Made by a program: the position numbers and the translations under genes. 64,000 bases of DNA, taken from Streptomyces sp. H27-H1 (GTDB lineage Bacteria; Actinomycetota; Actinomycetes; Streptomycetales; Streptomycetaceae). The DNA lies in the NCBI RefSeq assembly GCF_026627445.1, contig NZ_JAPNLJ010000015.1:62001-126000 (forward strand), read 5' to 3'. The notes below the pieces were generated by a model that searched no databases, was not told the origin of the DNA, and was given only the letters and a program-made list of their open reading frames with translations. Below, in pieces: positions 1 to 8,557 of the stretch (position 1 is the first letter of the stretch; each line of letters begins with the position of its first letter).

Positions 1-2
1 AC

Positions 3-779
3 CTGTCCTTCGCGTACAGCCTGCGCGCGTACATCCGCTACCGGCGCGGACTGCTCGTGGAGGCGGAGGAGCTGGCGCGGGCCGGCCTGCGCCTCGCCGA
101 ACGCGTCGGACGGCGTACGCCCGTGCACTGGTACGCCATCGCGATCCTCGTCACCACGCTGCTGGCGCGGGGCCGGGTGGACGAGGCCTGGGAACTGGCC
201 CGGGAACACGAGTACGGGGAGCCCTTCCCGGCGGCCGTCGTCTTCCCCGACTCCCAGACCGTCTACGCGGAACTCCTGCTGGCCCGCGGCCAGGCGAAGG
301 CCGCGACGGCGGAGCTCGAGGCGGTCGACCGCAGGCTCTCCCCGAGGGGCATCCAGAACCCGTCCTGGTGCCCGTGGCGGCTCCACCTGGCCCGTGCGGT
401 GTCCGCGGAGCATCCGGCGCGGGCACGGGAACTGTCGGCGGACGCGGTACGCAGGGCCCGCGCCTTCGGTGCCGCGTCGGGCATCGGCCAGGCCCTGCGG
501 GTGGCCGCTGAGGTGGCCTCGCCGCAGGACCGGCCGGGGCTCCTGGAGGAAGCCGTGGCAGTGCTGTCGGATTCGCCCGCGGGCTACGAGCTCGCGCTCG
601 CCCTGGCCGCGCTGGGGGAGGAGCGGGGAGACCCGGACGTACTGCTCCGGGCGGTGCTTGCGGCCCGGGAATGCGGTGCGGACGGCCTGCTGCGCACCGC
701 CACGACGGCGCTGCTCCAGGCCGGCGGCGCCCTGCCCCGCGGCTCCGCGCCGGCAGACGACCCGACCCCCGTCGGCTGA
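3..779 (+). CDS. C-terminal part of a large TPR-type (LuxR/MalT-like) regulator, 5' end outside window
   Basis: The frame is open from the window edge, so the gene begins upstream; 258 residues are visible. They are Ala/Leu/Arg-rich paired helices of the kind that form the TPR-like arm of large ATP-binding LuxR/MalT-type regulators (for example ELARAGLRLAERVGRR and the repeating LLARG units). The end, about residues 225-258, reads like the last helix before the usual LuxR helix-turn-helix, but the protein then stops after a Pro-rich tail without any HTH. It could be a regulator that lost its DNA-binding domain or a solo ATPase-TPR signalling protein. The family call is inference from composition and repeat pattern; the ATPase part cannot be seen. 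Confidence 0.6.
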   Translation: MSFAYSLRAYIRYRRGLLVEAEELARAGLRLAERVGRRTPVHWYAIAILVTTLLARGRVDEAWELAREHEYGEPFPAAVVFPDSQTVYAELLLARGQAKAATAELEAVDRRLSPRGIQNPSWCPWRLHLARAVSAEHPARARELSADAVRRARAFGAASGIGQALRVAAEVASPQDRPGLLEEAVAVLSDSPAGYELALALAALGEERGDPDVLLRAVLAARECGADGLLRTATTALLQAGGALPRGSAPADDPTPVG

Positions 780-883
780 CAGGCCCCGCCGGCGATCTGG
801 TCCGGTCCCCGGGGGGCCGGAGCCGGTGGCCCGTGGTGGGGGTGGAGGGCCGGGAAACGCGGGCGGGCACGTACCATGGCGGC

Positions 884-1384
884 ATGTCCTTCCTCCGCCG
901 CCACCGCGCCGCCACACCCGACGGCCCGGACTTCGACGTCCTGGCCATGGACCCGGGGGACTGGCCGGGCAATCTCGGGGCCGGGCTGCTGCCCGCGCCC
1001 GACGGCAGCTGCCAGGGTGTCTTCCTCCGCTACGACCTGTTCGGCGGACGCGGCCCCGCGATGATCATCGGAAACCTCCCCGAGGGTTCCCCCGCCCGTG
1101 ACCTCTCCGAGGGGCAGGTTCCCTTCGAGGTGGCCCAGCTCCTCGACGCCCTCGAGAACGACGAGGACGTCGAGGTCACCGGCGCCGAGGACTGCCCCGT
1201 CATGCAGGGCGACAACCTCCTCATCGTCCGGAAGGTCAAGCTCTCCGAGAGCCGGATCAGCTGCGTGCAGTTCGACCGCAGTGACAACGTGCTGGTCACC
1301 ATCGCGAGCTGGGACCGTCCGATCACCGACGACCTCTACGCGCTGCTGAAGCCGCTCCCGGCCGAGCTCTTCCAGCAGGGCTAG
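884..1384 (+). CDS. conserved hypothetical protein
   Basis: 166 residues, soluble, acidic, with no signal peptide or membrane segment. ATG 884 is chosen because the protein from there (MSFLRRHRAATPDGPDFDV...) has uniform coding character, whereas the open frame upstream is low-complexity. A domain-like core runs from about residue 20 to 160 (MIIGNLPEGSPARDL, DNLLIVRKVKLSESR, FDRSDNVLVTIASWDRP). I do not recognise the family; it looks like a Streptomyces-conserved cytoplasmic protein. It lies 104 bp after the regulator fragment and converges on the flavoprotein gene that ends at 1434. Confidence 0.75.
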   Translation: MSFLRRHRAATPDGPDFDVLAMDPGDWPGNLGAGLLPAPDGSCQGVFLRYDLFGGRGPAMIIGNLPEGSPARDLSEGQVPFEVAQLLDALENDEDVEVTGAEDCPVMQGDNLLIVRKVKLSESRISCVQFDRSDNVLVTIASWDRPITDDLYALLKPLPAELFQQG

Positions 1385-1433
1385 CCCGAGGCCCCGAGCC
1401 CGGCCGGTCCGGTCGGCTCGGCCGGTCCGGCCG

Positions 1434-3248
1434 TCACACGCCGTCCGCGATGTCGTTGGCGGCCACGTACCCGAACGTCATCGCGGGACCGATCGTCGAC
1501 CCGGCCCCCGCATAGCTGTGCCCCATCACGGCCGCACTCGCGTTGCCCGCGGCCCACAGGCCCCGGATCACGGATCCGTCCGCCCGCAGCGCCCGGGCCC
1601 GGGTGTCCGTGACGATGCCGCCCTTCGTGCCCAGGTCACCCGGCACGATCTTGAAGGCGTAGAACGGCGGCGCCCAGATCGGGGCCAGACAGGAGTTCGG
1701 CGTCACGCCCGGGTCCGTGTAGTAGTGGTCGTACGCGGTGTCGCCCCGGTGGTAGTCGGGGTCGGTGCCGTTCCACGCCTGGGCGTTGAACCGGTTGAGC
1801 GTGGAGCGCAGGGCGGCCGCCGGCACTCCGATCTGGTTGGCCAGCGCGTCCCAGGTCCACGCCTTCTTCGCCGCGCCCACCTCGTACCAGGAGTCGGGGA
1901 AGGAGATCGTCGGCAGGACGTCCTTGAACAGGTACTTGCTGCGGTAGTTCTGATCCACGATCAGCCAGGCCGGAATGTGCGAGCCAGTCGCAACCCGGTC
2001 CTTCTCGTACATCACGTGCACCACATCGCTGTACGGGGCAGCCTCGTTGACGAAGCGCGCGCCCTTCGCGTTGACCATCAGGCCGCCGGGCAGGGTCCGT
2101 TCGGCCAGGCAGAAGTACGGCTCCGCGGGGAGCGGGATCGACGGGCCCCACCAGGCGTCCTCCATCAACGCCAGCGCCGCACCGGCCCGTTGGCCCGCCC
2201 GGATCCCGTCGCCCGTGTTCTCCTTCGCGCCGACCGACCACTGGGTGCCGATCGGCTGCTGCTGGTACTGGGCCCGCATCTCCGCGTTGTGCTCGAAGCC
2301 GCCCGAGCCGATGACCACGCCCTTGCGGGCCCGCACCACGCCCCGTACGCCCCCCTTCTCCACCACGACGCCGGTGACCGCGCCGCCCTCCTGGACCAGG
2401 TCGACGAGCGGGCTGTTCAGCCACACCGGGACCCCGGCCTGCATCAGCCCGGCCCGCAGCCCGGTCGCCAGGGCCTGCCCCATGGTCAGCGGCTTCTGCC
2501 CGCACAGGGCGGCCGCCGTACCGCGCGCCAGGCACGCGGTGGACACCGCGAGCCCTTCGGCGCTCACGGCGGCGAGGTTGAGCCACTTGTAGTCCTGGCT
2601 GAACACCACCATTCCGGCGGGCACGGGCATGTACGCCGGGTTCAGGTGGGCCAGTTCGGCGCCGAGGATGTTCCCGTCGATCTGGTCCGGCTCGATGGAG
2701 CGGCCGTTCGGGAGCCCGCCGGGGAGGTTCGGGTAGTAGTCGCTGTAGCCGTCCATGAAGCGGAAGCGCAGTGGGCTGTTGGCCATCACGAAGTCCAGCA
2801 TCCGGGGCCCGTTGGCGAGGAAGGCCGCCTGCCGGTCCGCGGAGGAGCCGTTGCCGACCACGGCCGACAGGTACGCCGCCGCCTTGGCCGGGGTGTCGGG
2901 GACGCCCGCGCCCAGGATCACCGAGTTGTTGGGCAGCCAGATGCCGGCGCCGGACCGGGCGGCCGAGCCGCCGAAGGTCGGCGCCTTCTCGGCCACGAGC
3001 ACGCTCAGGCCCCGCTTGGCCGCGGTGAGCGCGGCGGTCATTCCGGACGCGCCGGAGCCGACCACGACGACGTCGTACTCGCCGAGCACCGGCCCGTTCG
3101 CTCCGCCGTCGGCGTACGCGGCGGTGGACGGCAGCACGGTGGCGGCGAGCGCCCCGGCGCCGGCGAGGACCTTCCGGCGGGAGGGGAGGGCTGCGCTCGG
3201 TTCGGAACTCGCATCGGAACTCGCGGCGGAGGCGGTTCTCGCGGTCAT
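1434..3248 (-). CDS. Tat-exported FAD-dependent oxidoreductase, KstD/fumarate-reductase flavoprotein type
   Basis: 604 residues from ATG 3248, which has GGAG seven bases upstream; an ATG 45 bp further up lacks this. The N-terminus carries a twin-arginine signal (SRRKVLAG, residues 23-30) followed by a hydrophobic stretch and an Ala-rich cleavage region. The FAD-binding GSGASG is at 64-69, and the C-terminal GHSYAGAGSTIGPAMTFGYV matches the FAD-pocket motif of 3-ketosteroid delta-1-dehydrogenases and related flavoprotein subunits. It probably oxidises or reduces a small organic substrate outside the membrane; a steroid substrate is possible but not shown. No steroid-degradation genes are nearby. 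It is transcribed alone. Confidence 0.88.
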   Translation of the reverse strand: MTARTASAASSDASSEPSAALPSRRKVLAGAGALAATVLPSTAAYADGGANGPVLGEYDVVVVGSGASGMTAALTAAKRGLSVLVAEKAPTFGGSAARSGAGIWLPNNSVILGAGVPDTPAKAAAYLSAVVGNGSSADRQAAFLANGPRMLDFVMANSPLRFRFMDGYSDYYPNLPGGLPNGRSIEPDQIDGNILGAELAHLNPAYMPVPAGMVVFSQDYKWLNLAAVSAEGLAVSTACLARGTAAALCGQKPLTMGQALATGLRAGLMQAGVPVWLNSPLVDLVQEGGAVTGVVVEKGGVRGVVRARKGVVIGSGGFEHNAEMRAQYQQQPIGTQWSVGAKENTGDGIRAGQRAGAALALMEDAWWGPSIPLPAEPYFCLAERTLPGGLMVNAKGARFVNEAAPYSDVVHVMYEKDRVATGSHIPAWLIVDQNYRSKYLFKDVLPTISFPDSWYEVGAAKKAWTWDALANQIGVPAAALRSTLNRFNAQAWNGTDPDYHRGDTAYDHYYTDPGVTPNSCLAPIWAPPFYAFKIVPGDLGTKGGIVTDTRARALRADGSVIRGLWAAGNASAAVMGHSYAGAGSTIGPAMTFGYVAANDIADGV

Positions 3249-3392
3249 GGGCAGGCTCCAGCGGAGAGGGGAGTGAGGGGACGGATCCAGCATTCTGATG
3301 CTGAGTCAGAAAAGGTCTTCGGGGGATCATGTGAAGTCAAGGCATACGCGCCAGTCGACCTGCTCGCCGGACAGCGGCCCGGACACGAGAAT

Positions 3393-3473
3393 TCCCGTGG
3401 CCCGCACACCTGGTGTGCGGGCCACGGGATCTCGCAATCCCGGGACCGCTGCCCGGCGGGAATCCCGCCGGGC
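3393..3473 (-). terminator. two consecutive strong hairpins ending the 8.3-3.5 kb operon
   Basis: 3393-3429 is an inverted repeat with perfect 18-bp arms (TCCCGTGGCCCGCACACC). 3451-3473 is a second perfect hairpin (GCCCGGCGGG, loop AAT). Both lie just after the last gene of the minus-strand operon, which stops at 3487, and before the promoter side of the flavoprotein gene, so they insulate the two transcripts. Confidence 0.75.
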
Positions 3474-3486
3474 CCCGTCCCGCACC

Positions 3487-4917
3487 TCAGACCGTTCGGC
3501 TCTTCTCGGCCCGGACCAGGGGCTCGCGGTCCAGGACGCTCCGCTCCCGCTCGGTCAGATCCGGCCCTTCGAGCAGCGGCCTGCGCAGGCCGCGGGTAGC
3601 GGCGAACAGGACGGCGGGGCCGGCGAGCACCGAGGCGGGCTTCTTCATGGTCATCACGTCCGTCAACGCCTTGACCACGAGGAAGTTGCCGATCGCGGTG
3701 CGGCTCAGCCGTTGTACGTACCGTGCCGCGAGCTTGTCGCCCAGGGTGGGCGCCTTGGTGACGGCGCCCGGGTAGAACCGGTCCTGGCCCACGGCCAGCA
3801 GCCAGGCGGCGGTGGCCGGCCGCGCTACGGCCTTCTGGGCCCGGGTGGCGAACTTCGCGGAGGTCACGGGCATCTTCGCGGCCGTGTCCCGCAGGGCGAC
3901 GGCGCCGAGAGCGGCCGCGGACATGCCGTGGCCGTAGACCGGATTCAGGCTGGTGGCGGCGTCGCCGAGGACGACGAACCCGGCGGGCATCGCGGCCTTC
4001 TCGAACCGGCGCTGCCGGTTGGCGGTCCGCCCGTACACGACGACGTCGCTGACCGGCTCCGCGCGGGCGAGGAACTCGGCCGCCAACGGGTGGCGTACTC
4101 CCCGGGCGAACTCCTCGAAGAGTGCCTCGTCGGCGCTGGGCTCGCCGCCGCGGGTGCCGGAGAGGCTTATGTGCCATTGGCCGTCCTCGATGGGGATGAT
4201 CGAGACGACCTGGCCGGGCCGTCCCTCCCGCGGGTCCGCCTGGATGTGGATGACGGGCCAGTTGGTCTCGGTGCCTTCCGGGGCGCGGTAGCGGCGGCTG
4301 GCGTACCGCACGCCTGCGTCCACGACGGTCTCCTCGACCACGGGGCCGCCGATCTCCCCGAGCCACTGGAGGATCTTGGAGCCGCGGCCGGTGGCATCGA
4401 TGACGAGATCCGCGTCGATCACGCTCTCCTGGCCGTCCTTGTCCTGGACGCGCACCCCGCTCACCTTCGATGCGTTGCCGACGAGCGAAATGACCGTCGC
4501 ACCCGTACGCATACGGATGTTGGGGATCTGAAGAACAGCGGCCCGCACACCCCAGTCGACGAGATCGCGGCTGGCTCCGATCAGGTAGTGGGTCTCGGTC
4601 CAGCGCCGGAACCAGCCCGCGGGCGCGAAGGAGACCATCCCGTTGGGGATCGGGATGCGGTGTGCGCCGGCCTTCAGCCAGCGGTCGGTCGTGCCGGGGA
4701 GCAGCTCCTCGATGGCGTCGGCGCCACCCGCCCACAGCATGTGGGCGTGGGCGGCCTGCGGAAGTCTGGGCCTGGGCACCGGGGTTTCGGGGAGGACCCT
4801 CTCGCGCTCGAGGACGAGGACCTCGGAGACGTGCGGCGCCAGGGCGGCGGCCGCGAGGGTGCCGGCCAGGCTGCCCCCGAGGATGAGGACGCGGGTCGTG
4901 CCGGTGGGCTGGGTCAT
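3487..4917 (-). CDS. FAD-dependent monooxygenase-like oxidoreductase
   Basis: 476 residues. An N-terminal Rossmann motif (VLILGGSLAG, residues 10-19) is followed by an acidic ER pair at the strand end. The second FAD motif, LGDAATSLNPVYGHGMS, sits at about residues 315-331, as in class A flavin monooxygenases and geranylgeranyl-reductase-like enzymes. It has no signal peptide. Its ATG overlaps the stop of the preceding membrane-protein gene (ATGA at 4914-4917), so the two are translationally coupled. It is the last gene of a five-gene operon with a metallopeptidase and two 7-TM proteins, so its substrate may be a lipid or a signal handled by those proteins; that is inference. Confidence 0.85.
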   Translation of the reverse strand: MTQPTGTTRVLILGGSLAGTLAAAALAPHVSEVLVLERERVLPETPVPRPRLPQAAHAHMLWAGGADAIEELLPGTTDRWLKAGAHRIPIPNGMVSFAPAGWFRRWTETHYLIGASRDLVDWGVRAAVLQIPNIRMRTGATVISLVGNASKVSGVRVQDKDGQESVIDADLVIDATGRGSKILQWLGEIGGPVVEETVVDAGVRYASRRYRAPEGTETNWPVIHIQADPREGRPGQVVSIIPIEDGQWHISLSGTRGGEPSADEALFEEFARGVRHPLAAEFLARAEPVSDVVVYGRTANRQRRFEKAAMPAGFVVLGDAATSLNPVYGHGMSAAALGAVALRDTAAKMPVTSAKFATRAQKAVARPATAAWLLAVGQDRFYPGAVTKAPTLGDKLAARYVQRLSRTAIGNFLVVKALTDVMTMKKPASVLAGPAVLFAATRGLRRPLLEGPDLTERERSVLDREPLVRAEKSRTV

Positions 4918-6122
4918 CGGGTGCTGCTCTCTAGGACTGCGGCTACGCGGGTGGCTCGAACGATGGGGGACTTCGCCAGGGCCTGGGACAGGAGTACGAG
5001 GCCGGCGGCATTGACGGCGGAGGAGAGCACGGGGCCGTCGCCGGACCGCTCATCGGGCACGGCGCTCTGATCGGCGGTCCTCGTGGCCCACACGACGACG
5101 GCGTGTGCCACGGCCGCGGCGTCCGCGATGACGGCCGCGTCCTCGTCGGTCCGGGCGGTCTTGCGGGCTTCGACGAGGGAGAGGGCGTGCACTTCGGGGT
5201 CCAGGTAGGGATGAATGGTGAGTATTCCGTCGTAGATCTCCGACTCCAGCTGGCACACTCGCACGTCGATCGGGGTCCGCAGACCGCCCACCAGGTTGAT
5301 GCTGTGCGGGGTGGCGACCCGCAGCTCCCTCCACGCGGGCTGTAACTGGTGGTACCGGCGCCAAGGGCCCACCAGTTCCATGAACCGCTGGGACAGCCGG
5401 GGCAGCACGAAGCCGATGCCGATGAGCAGCGCGGAGAGCGCCGCGATCGGCGGTGCGACGGGCCAGCTCAGACGGTCCAGGTCGTGGCCGGTCCAGCGGG
5501 CGCCGACGGCCGTGAACTTCAGGGCGTCGTAGACCAGGCTGAGGACGTAGCCGATGAGGATCAGGACCAGCCCGGCGCGCAGGGGCCCCTGGACCACCCG
5601 CGCCCAGCGGGTGCACAGCACGGTCATGGTGACCGCGGCCGTGGTGTGCGCGACCAGGTACAGCACGATCATCTCGCGGATGTACGGGGTGTTGGCGTAG
5701 TACGTGTCGAGGTCGACCAGCCGCTCTGCGGGGGCGTCGCCCAGGGCGAAGAGCCCGATGACGGCGGTGATGACCGCGAGCGTGGCCCAGTGGCAGCGCC
5801 GGGACCACCGGGCCGCCTGCTCCGCCTGGGCGGGTCCGCTGCTCCAGTGGATGACGAGCACCAGGCTGGAGCCCGAGAACGCGGTGAGGATCGTGTACAC
5901 GACCGGGGCGGCCGCGTTCGGGATGCCGGTGATCCGGTTGATGGCCGCGATGGACGGAACCGCGGCGACGGCGAACACGCCGGCGGCGACGAAGAGCAGC
6001 ACACAGACGGACCTCAGCAGCTCGTCCTTGGGGATGCGCCAGACAGCGGGCAGCTTCAGACAGCCCGCCAGCAGCAGGAGCGCGCCCGGTACGTAGAACG
6101 CGACGCCGTTGGGATTGCTCAC
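4914..6122 (-). CDS. 7-TM membrane protein, MAB_1171c/DUF6545 type (copy 2 of pair)
   Basis: 402 residues. The first about 245 residues form seven hydrophobic helices: near 8-25, 38-56, 70-92, 113-130, 145-165, 182-200 and 220-240. The rest is a cytoplasmic domain beginning with the WRRYHQLQPAWRELR segment characteristic of the MAB_1171c family 'putative transporter' and DUF6545. Despite the family label, the seven-helix plus soluble-tail architecture also fits a receptor. It is a diverged paralogue of the next upstream gene and overlaps the downstream monooxygenase start by 4 bp. Confidence 0.85.
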   Translation of the reverse strand: MSNPNGVAFYVPGALLLLAGCLKLPAVWRIPKDELLRSVCVLLFVAAGVFAVAAVPSIAAINRITGIPNAAAPVVYTILTAFSGSSLVLVIHWSSGPAQAEQAARWSRRCHWATLAVITAVIGLFALGDAPAERLVDLDTYYANTPYIREMIVLYLVAHTTAAVTMTVLCTRWARVVQGPLRAGLVLILIGYVLSLVYDALKFTAVGARWTGHDLDRLSWPVAPPIAALSALLIGIGFVLPRLSQRFMELVGPWRRYHQLQPAWRELRVATPHSINLVGGLRTPIDVRVCQLESEIYDGILTIHPYLDPEVHALSLVEARKTARTDEDAAVIADAAAVAHAVVVWATRTADQSAVPDERSGDGPVLSSAVNAAGLVLLSQALAKSPIVRATRVAAVLESSTR

Positions 6123-6156
6123 GAAACGACCTGATCCATGGGGGGTGCCTTTCTCA

Positions 6157-7308
6157 CTAGGCAGCCACGGAGTCGTGGCGAAGGGCGCCGTACTCGCGGG
6201 AGATCCGTGCGATCCCCCGCGTTCCGGTGCCGAGCACGGCGCCGAGGGCGGCGGTGCCCGTCTCCTGGGGTTCCTCGCCGGAGCCGGCGGCGGATTCCTT
6301 CGCCGTGATGGCCACCGCGATCATCGTGGCCGCGGCCACGGCCCAGGCGTCGTCGGGGCTGACTCCGGCCTCGAGCGCCCGTTCGTGCCGTGCCGTCATG
6401 GTCCGGAGGTCGCAGTACGGGGCGAGGGCCAGCAGATCGTCGTGGATGTCCGTCTCGCGGTCGAGGAGGCGGGAGCCGAAGGGCTCCCACCAGCTGGTGG
6501 GAGTCGGCACGCCCATGACGGTACGGAGCCCGCGCCACAGCGGCCCCATCCACCGGTAGGTCTGCCAGGCCTCCCAGGCCGTGGTTAGGCGCCGGCCCTG
6601 AGGCAGCAGGAAGCCGGAGGTGGTCAGGACCGCGCCCATGCCGGCCAGCGGCGGGGCTACCGCCGTACTGAGGAAGTCCAGGTCGCCACCCGCCCAGCGG
6701 GCGATGACGGCGACGGCCTTCACCAGGCCGAAACCCGTGCTGAAGGCGAAGCCGGCCACGAGCGTCAGCAGCCCTGCCCGCAGCCACCCGTCCACCACCC
6801 GCGACCACCGCCAGCACATGGCCGGCACGACCACACCGATCATGATGTGCCAGCCGAGGTAGACAACGATCATCTCGCGGATCCACGGCGTGGACGCGTA
6901 GTAGGTGTCCAGGTCCCGGAGGCGTTCCACCGGAGCATCGCCCAGGGCGAAGCACACCGCGAGCAGCAGGACGACGGACCCGCAGGCGCCGAACCACCGT
7001 CTCACGCGGCGCTGGACGGCCGCGCCGAACCCTTCGCGCCAGTACGCGAGCAGCACGATGCAGCACGTGTTGAAGACGCTGAGGATCGCGTAGACCAGTG
7101 GCGCGGAGACGTTCGGCACCCCCACCACCCGGTTGACCACGGTGATGGTGGGGGGTGCGGCGAGCGCGAATCCGGCGCCGGACATGAGGAGCAGTCCGGC
7201 GACGGACCTGATCATGGGGTCGCGCCGGCGCCGCAGGAGTCCCGGGAGCCTGAAGAGGAAGGCGATGCCGAGGGCGGCCGCCGGTACGTAGTAGTCCGAT
7301 CCGTTCAT
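6157..7308 (-). CDS. 7-TM membrane protein, MAB_1171c/DUF6545 type (copy 1 of pair)
   Basis: 383 residues, paralogous to the protein encoded at 4914-6122. It shares the LGDAP-E-L-DLDTYYA-TP-IREMIV block between helices 4 and 5 and the W-RLR-type soluble tail. Hydrophobic helices are near 7-27, 36-52, 67-88, 108-126, 141-163, 176-197 and 212-232, and a cytoplasmic domain of about 150 residues follows. Its ATG overlaps the stop of the ImmA-like peptidase gene (ATGA at 7307-7310 read on the minus strand). Only 34 bp separate it from the second copy. The function is unknown; a membrane sensor paired with the peptidase/HTH proteins is a reasonable hypothesis. Confidence 0.85.
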   Translation of the reverse strand: MNGSDYYVPAAALGIAFLFRLPGLLRRRRDPMIRSVAGLLLMSGAGFALAAPPTITVVNRVVGVPNVSAPLVYAILSVFNTCCIVLLAYWREGFGAAVQRRVRRWFGACGSVVLLLAVCFALGDAPVERLRDLDTYYASTPWIREMIVVYLGWHIMIGVVVPAMCWRWSRVVDGWLRAGLLTLVAGFAFSTGFGLVKAVAVIARWAGGDLDFLSTAVAPPLAGMGAVLTTSGFLLPQGRRLTTAWEAWQTYRWMGPLWRGLRTVMGVPTPTSWWEPFGSRLLDRETDIHDDLLALAPYCDLRTMTARHERALEAGVSPDDAWAVAAATMIAVAITAKESAAGSGEEPQETGTAALGAVLGTGTRGIARISREYGALRHDSVAA

Positions 7309-7895
7309 CAGCCGTCGCCGAGGGAGGCCTGAATCCTGGCGGCGGGTCCCTCGAGTACACGCTGCGCGGGGTCGAATTCGACCAGGTGGCGAAAGCGCCG
7401 GCCGAGCATGCGGCCGTACTGCTCGGCCTCCGCCTCGTCGCCGGCGAAGGCGTGGGTCCGCGCGGCGACCAGGCGCACGGCTTCGTGGAGCTCCCCGGGG
7501 CTCAGGACGTCGTCGCCGAGCAGGCGCGTGGCGACCTGAGCTCCCAGTACGTGGGTGCCGTGGTGGCCCCGGACCATGTGCCAGATCTCGTGGCCCAGGA
7601 TGACGAGGGCATGGAAGGGGCTGGTGCTCTTGGCGACGACGATGACGTCCTCGGTCTCGCGGTCCAGCCAGAGTCCCGACACCGGCCCGAGGCCCTGCGG
7701 GAAGTCCCGGCGCACGATGCGGACGGGACGCGAGGGATCGCCGCGGTACACGGTGAGGTGATCGGAGATACGGGCGATCAGCTCGTCGATGTCGCTGGGC
7801 GCGGGCCTGCCCAGGCCGGCGTACAGCTCATCGCACAGCCGGACCATCTCACCTTCCAGCTGCTGGCCACGCCGCCGGTTCCACACGATCCCCAC
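7308..7895 (-). CDS. ImmA/IrrE-type zinc metallopeptidase
   Basis: 195 residues from GTG 7895, which has GGTGAGGAG six bases upstream. An open frame reaching back to 8012 is repeat-rich and unlikely to be translated. The zinc-binding HEIWH motif is at residues 102-106 and further acidic residues follow (GDEAEAEQYGRML). Family members usually cleave an HTH repressor encoded next to them. The small gene at 8009-8335 is in exactly that place. It is coupled to the first 7-TM gene by a 4-bp overlap. Confidence 0.82.
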   Translation of the reverse strand: MGIVWNRRRGQQLEGEMVRLCDELYAGLGRPAPSDIDELIARISDHLTVYRGDPSRPVRIVRRDFPQGLGPVSGLWLDRETEDVIVVAKSTSPFHALVILGHEIWHMVRGHHGTHVLGAQVATRLLGDDVLSPGELHEAVRLVAARTHAFAGDEAEAEQYGRMLGRRFRHLVEFDPAQRVLEGPAARIQASLGDG

Positions 7896-7927
7896 CCCTG
7901 ACTCCTCACCCGCGCACCGCGTGTAGT

Positions 7928-7967
7928 CCCCTGCGCCCCTGCGCCCCTGCGCCCCTGTGTTCCTGCG
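7928..7967. repeat. degenerate octamer tandem repeat (CCCCTGCG)
   Basis: CCCCTGCG occurs three times in direct succession (7928-7951), then as CCCCTGTG and TTCCTGCG, and once more a few bases on. It fills the gap between the HTH-like gene and the ImmA-type gene, inside the operon transcript. Confidence 0.7.
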
Positions 7968-8008
7968 TGTGCCCCTGCGTCCCGGTCGCCCGTGCCGGCG
8001 CCCTCCGC

Positions 8009-8335
8009 TCACGTCGTCAGCGGCTGGTCCTCCACGATCGGGTTCAGCAGGTCCTGCGTCGCGGCCAGCGTCTCGGGGGCGCCCCTGAAAGCGACCGAGC
8101 GCAGCTGGAAACGTTCCTTCAACTCGCGCAGGCCGGTGAGCTGCCGGGCCTGCTCGTGCGCGAGCCTCTCCTCCAGGGCGCGGCCCAGAGCCTGGGACGG
8201 CGTCGCGGTCAGGAAGCCGCGGGGCACCTTGAAGAGGTCCTCGATCCGGGAAGCGAGTTGCAGGCTGGGTACTTCCCCGATCAGTTCTTCCAGGAGACGC
8301 AGACTCCTCAGGTGTGGGTCACCCTCGTCGATCAC
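8009..8335 (-). CDS. small HTH-repressor-like partner protein lacking a clear N-terminal HTH
   Basis: 108 residues from GTG 8335 (CCAGGAG five bases upstream). The sequence resembles the C-terminal two thirds of the XRE regulators that accompany ImmA peptidases in Streptomyces: a last helix pair (IEDLFKVPRGFLT), then an oligomerisation helix ending in ERFQLRSVAFRG and LAATQDLLNPIVEDQ. The usual N-terminal recognition helix is not obvious, so DNA binding is uncertain. It is first in the operon and the likely substrate or partner of the metallopeptidase encoded next to it. Confidence 0.65.
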   Translation of the reverse strand: MIDEGDPHLRSLRLLEELIGEVPSLQLASRIEDLFKVPRGFLTATPSQALGRALEERLAHEQARQLTGLRELKERFQLRSVAFRGAPETLAATQDLLNPIVEDQPLTT

Positions 8336-8557
8336 GGACGCTCCTGGCGGGTCGGTGGCACTGCGGCGGCCGGAGGACGGCGCCCTTACCGGCGAAACCA
8401 CTAGACCAGAGCGACGATCGATCCCACAACTGAAACGATCGTCGACTTCCCCAGGCCAAGGGCCGAGGGCCCGGCCATCCAGAGGGACGAGGTCTCCTAA
8501 GGACGACCAACCGTCCGGAGCCGGGAAGTTCGGTCCGCCCGGCCGGCGCGCGGACGC

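Noticed and set aside
1434..3248. Steroid catabolic gene cluster around the KstD-like flavoprotein
   Set aside because: No other steroid-degradation gene is present on either side.
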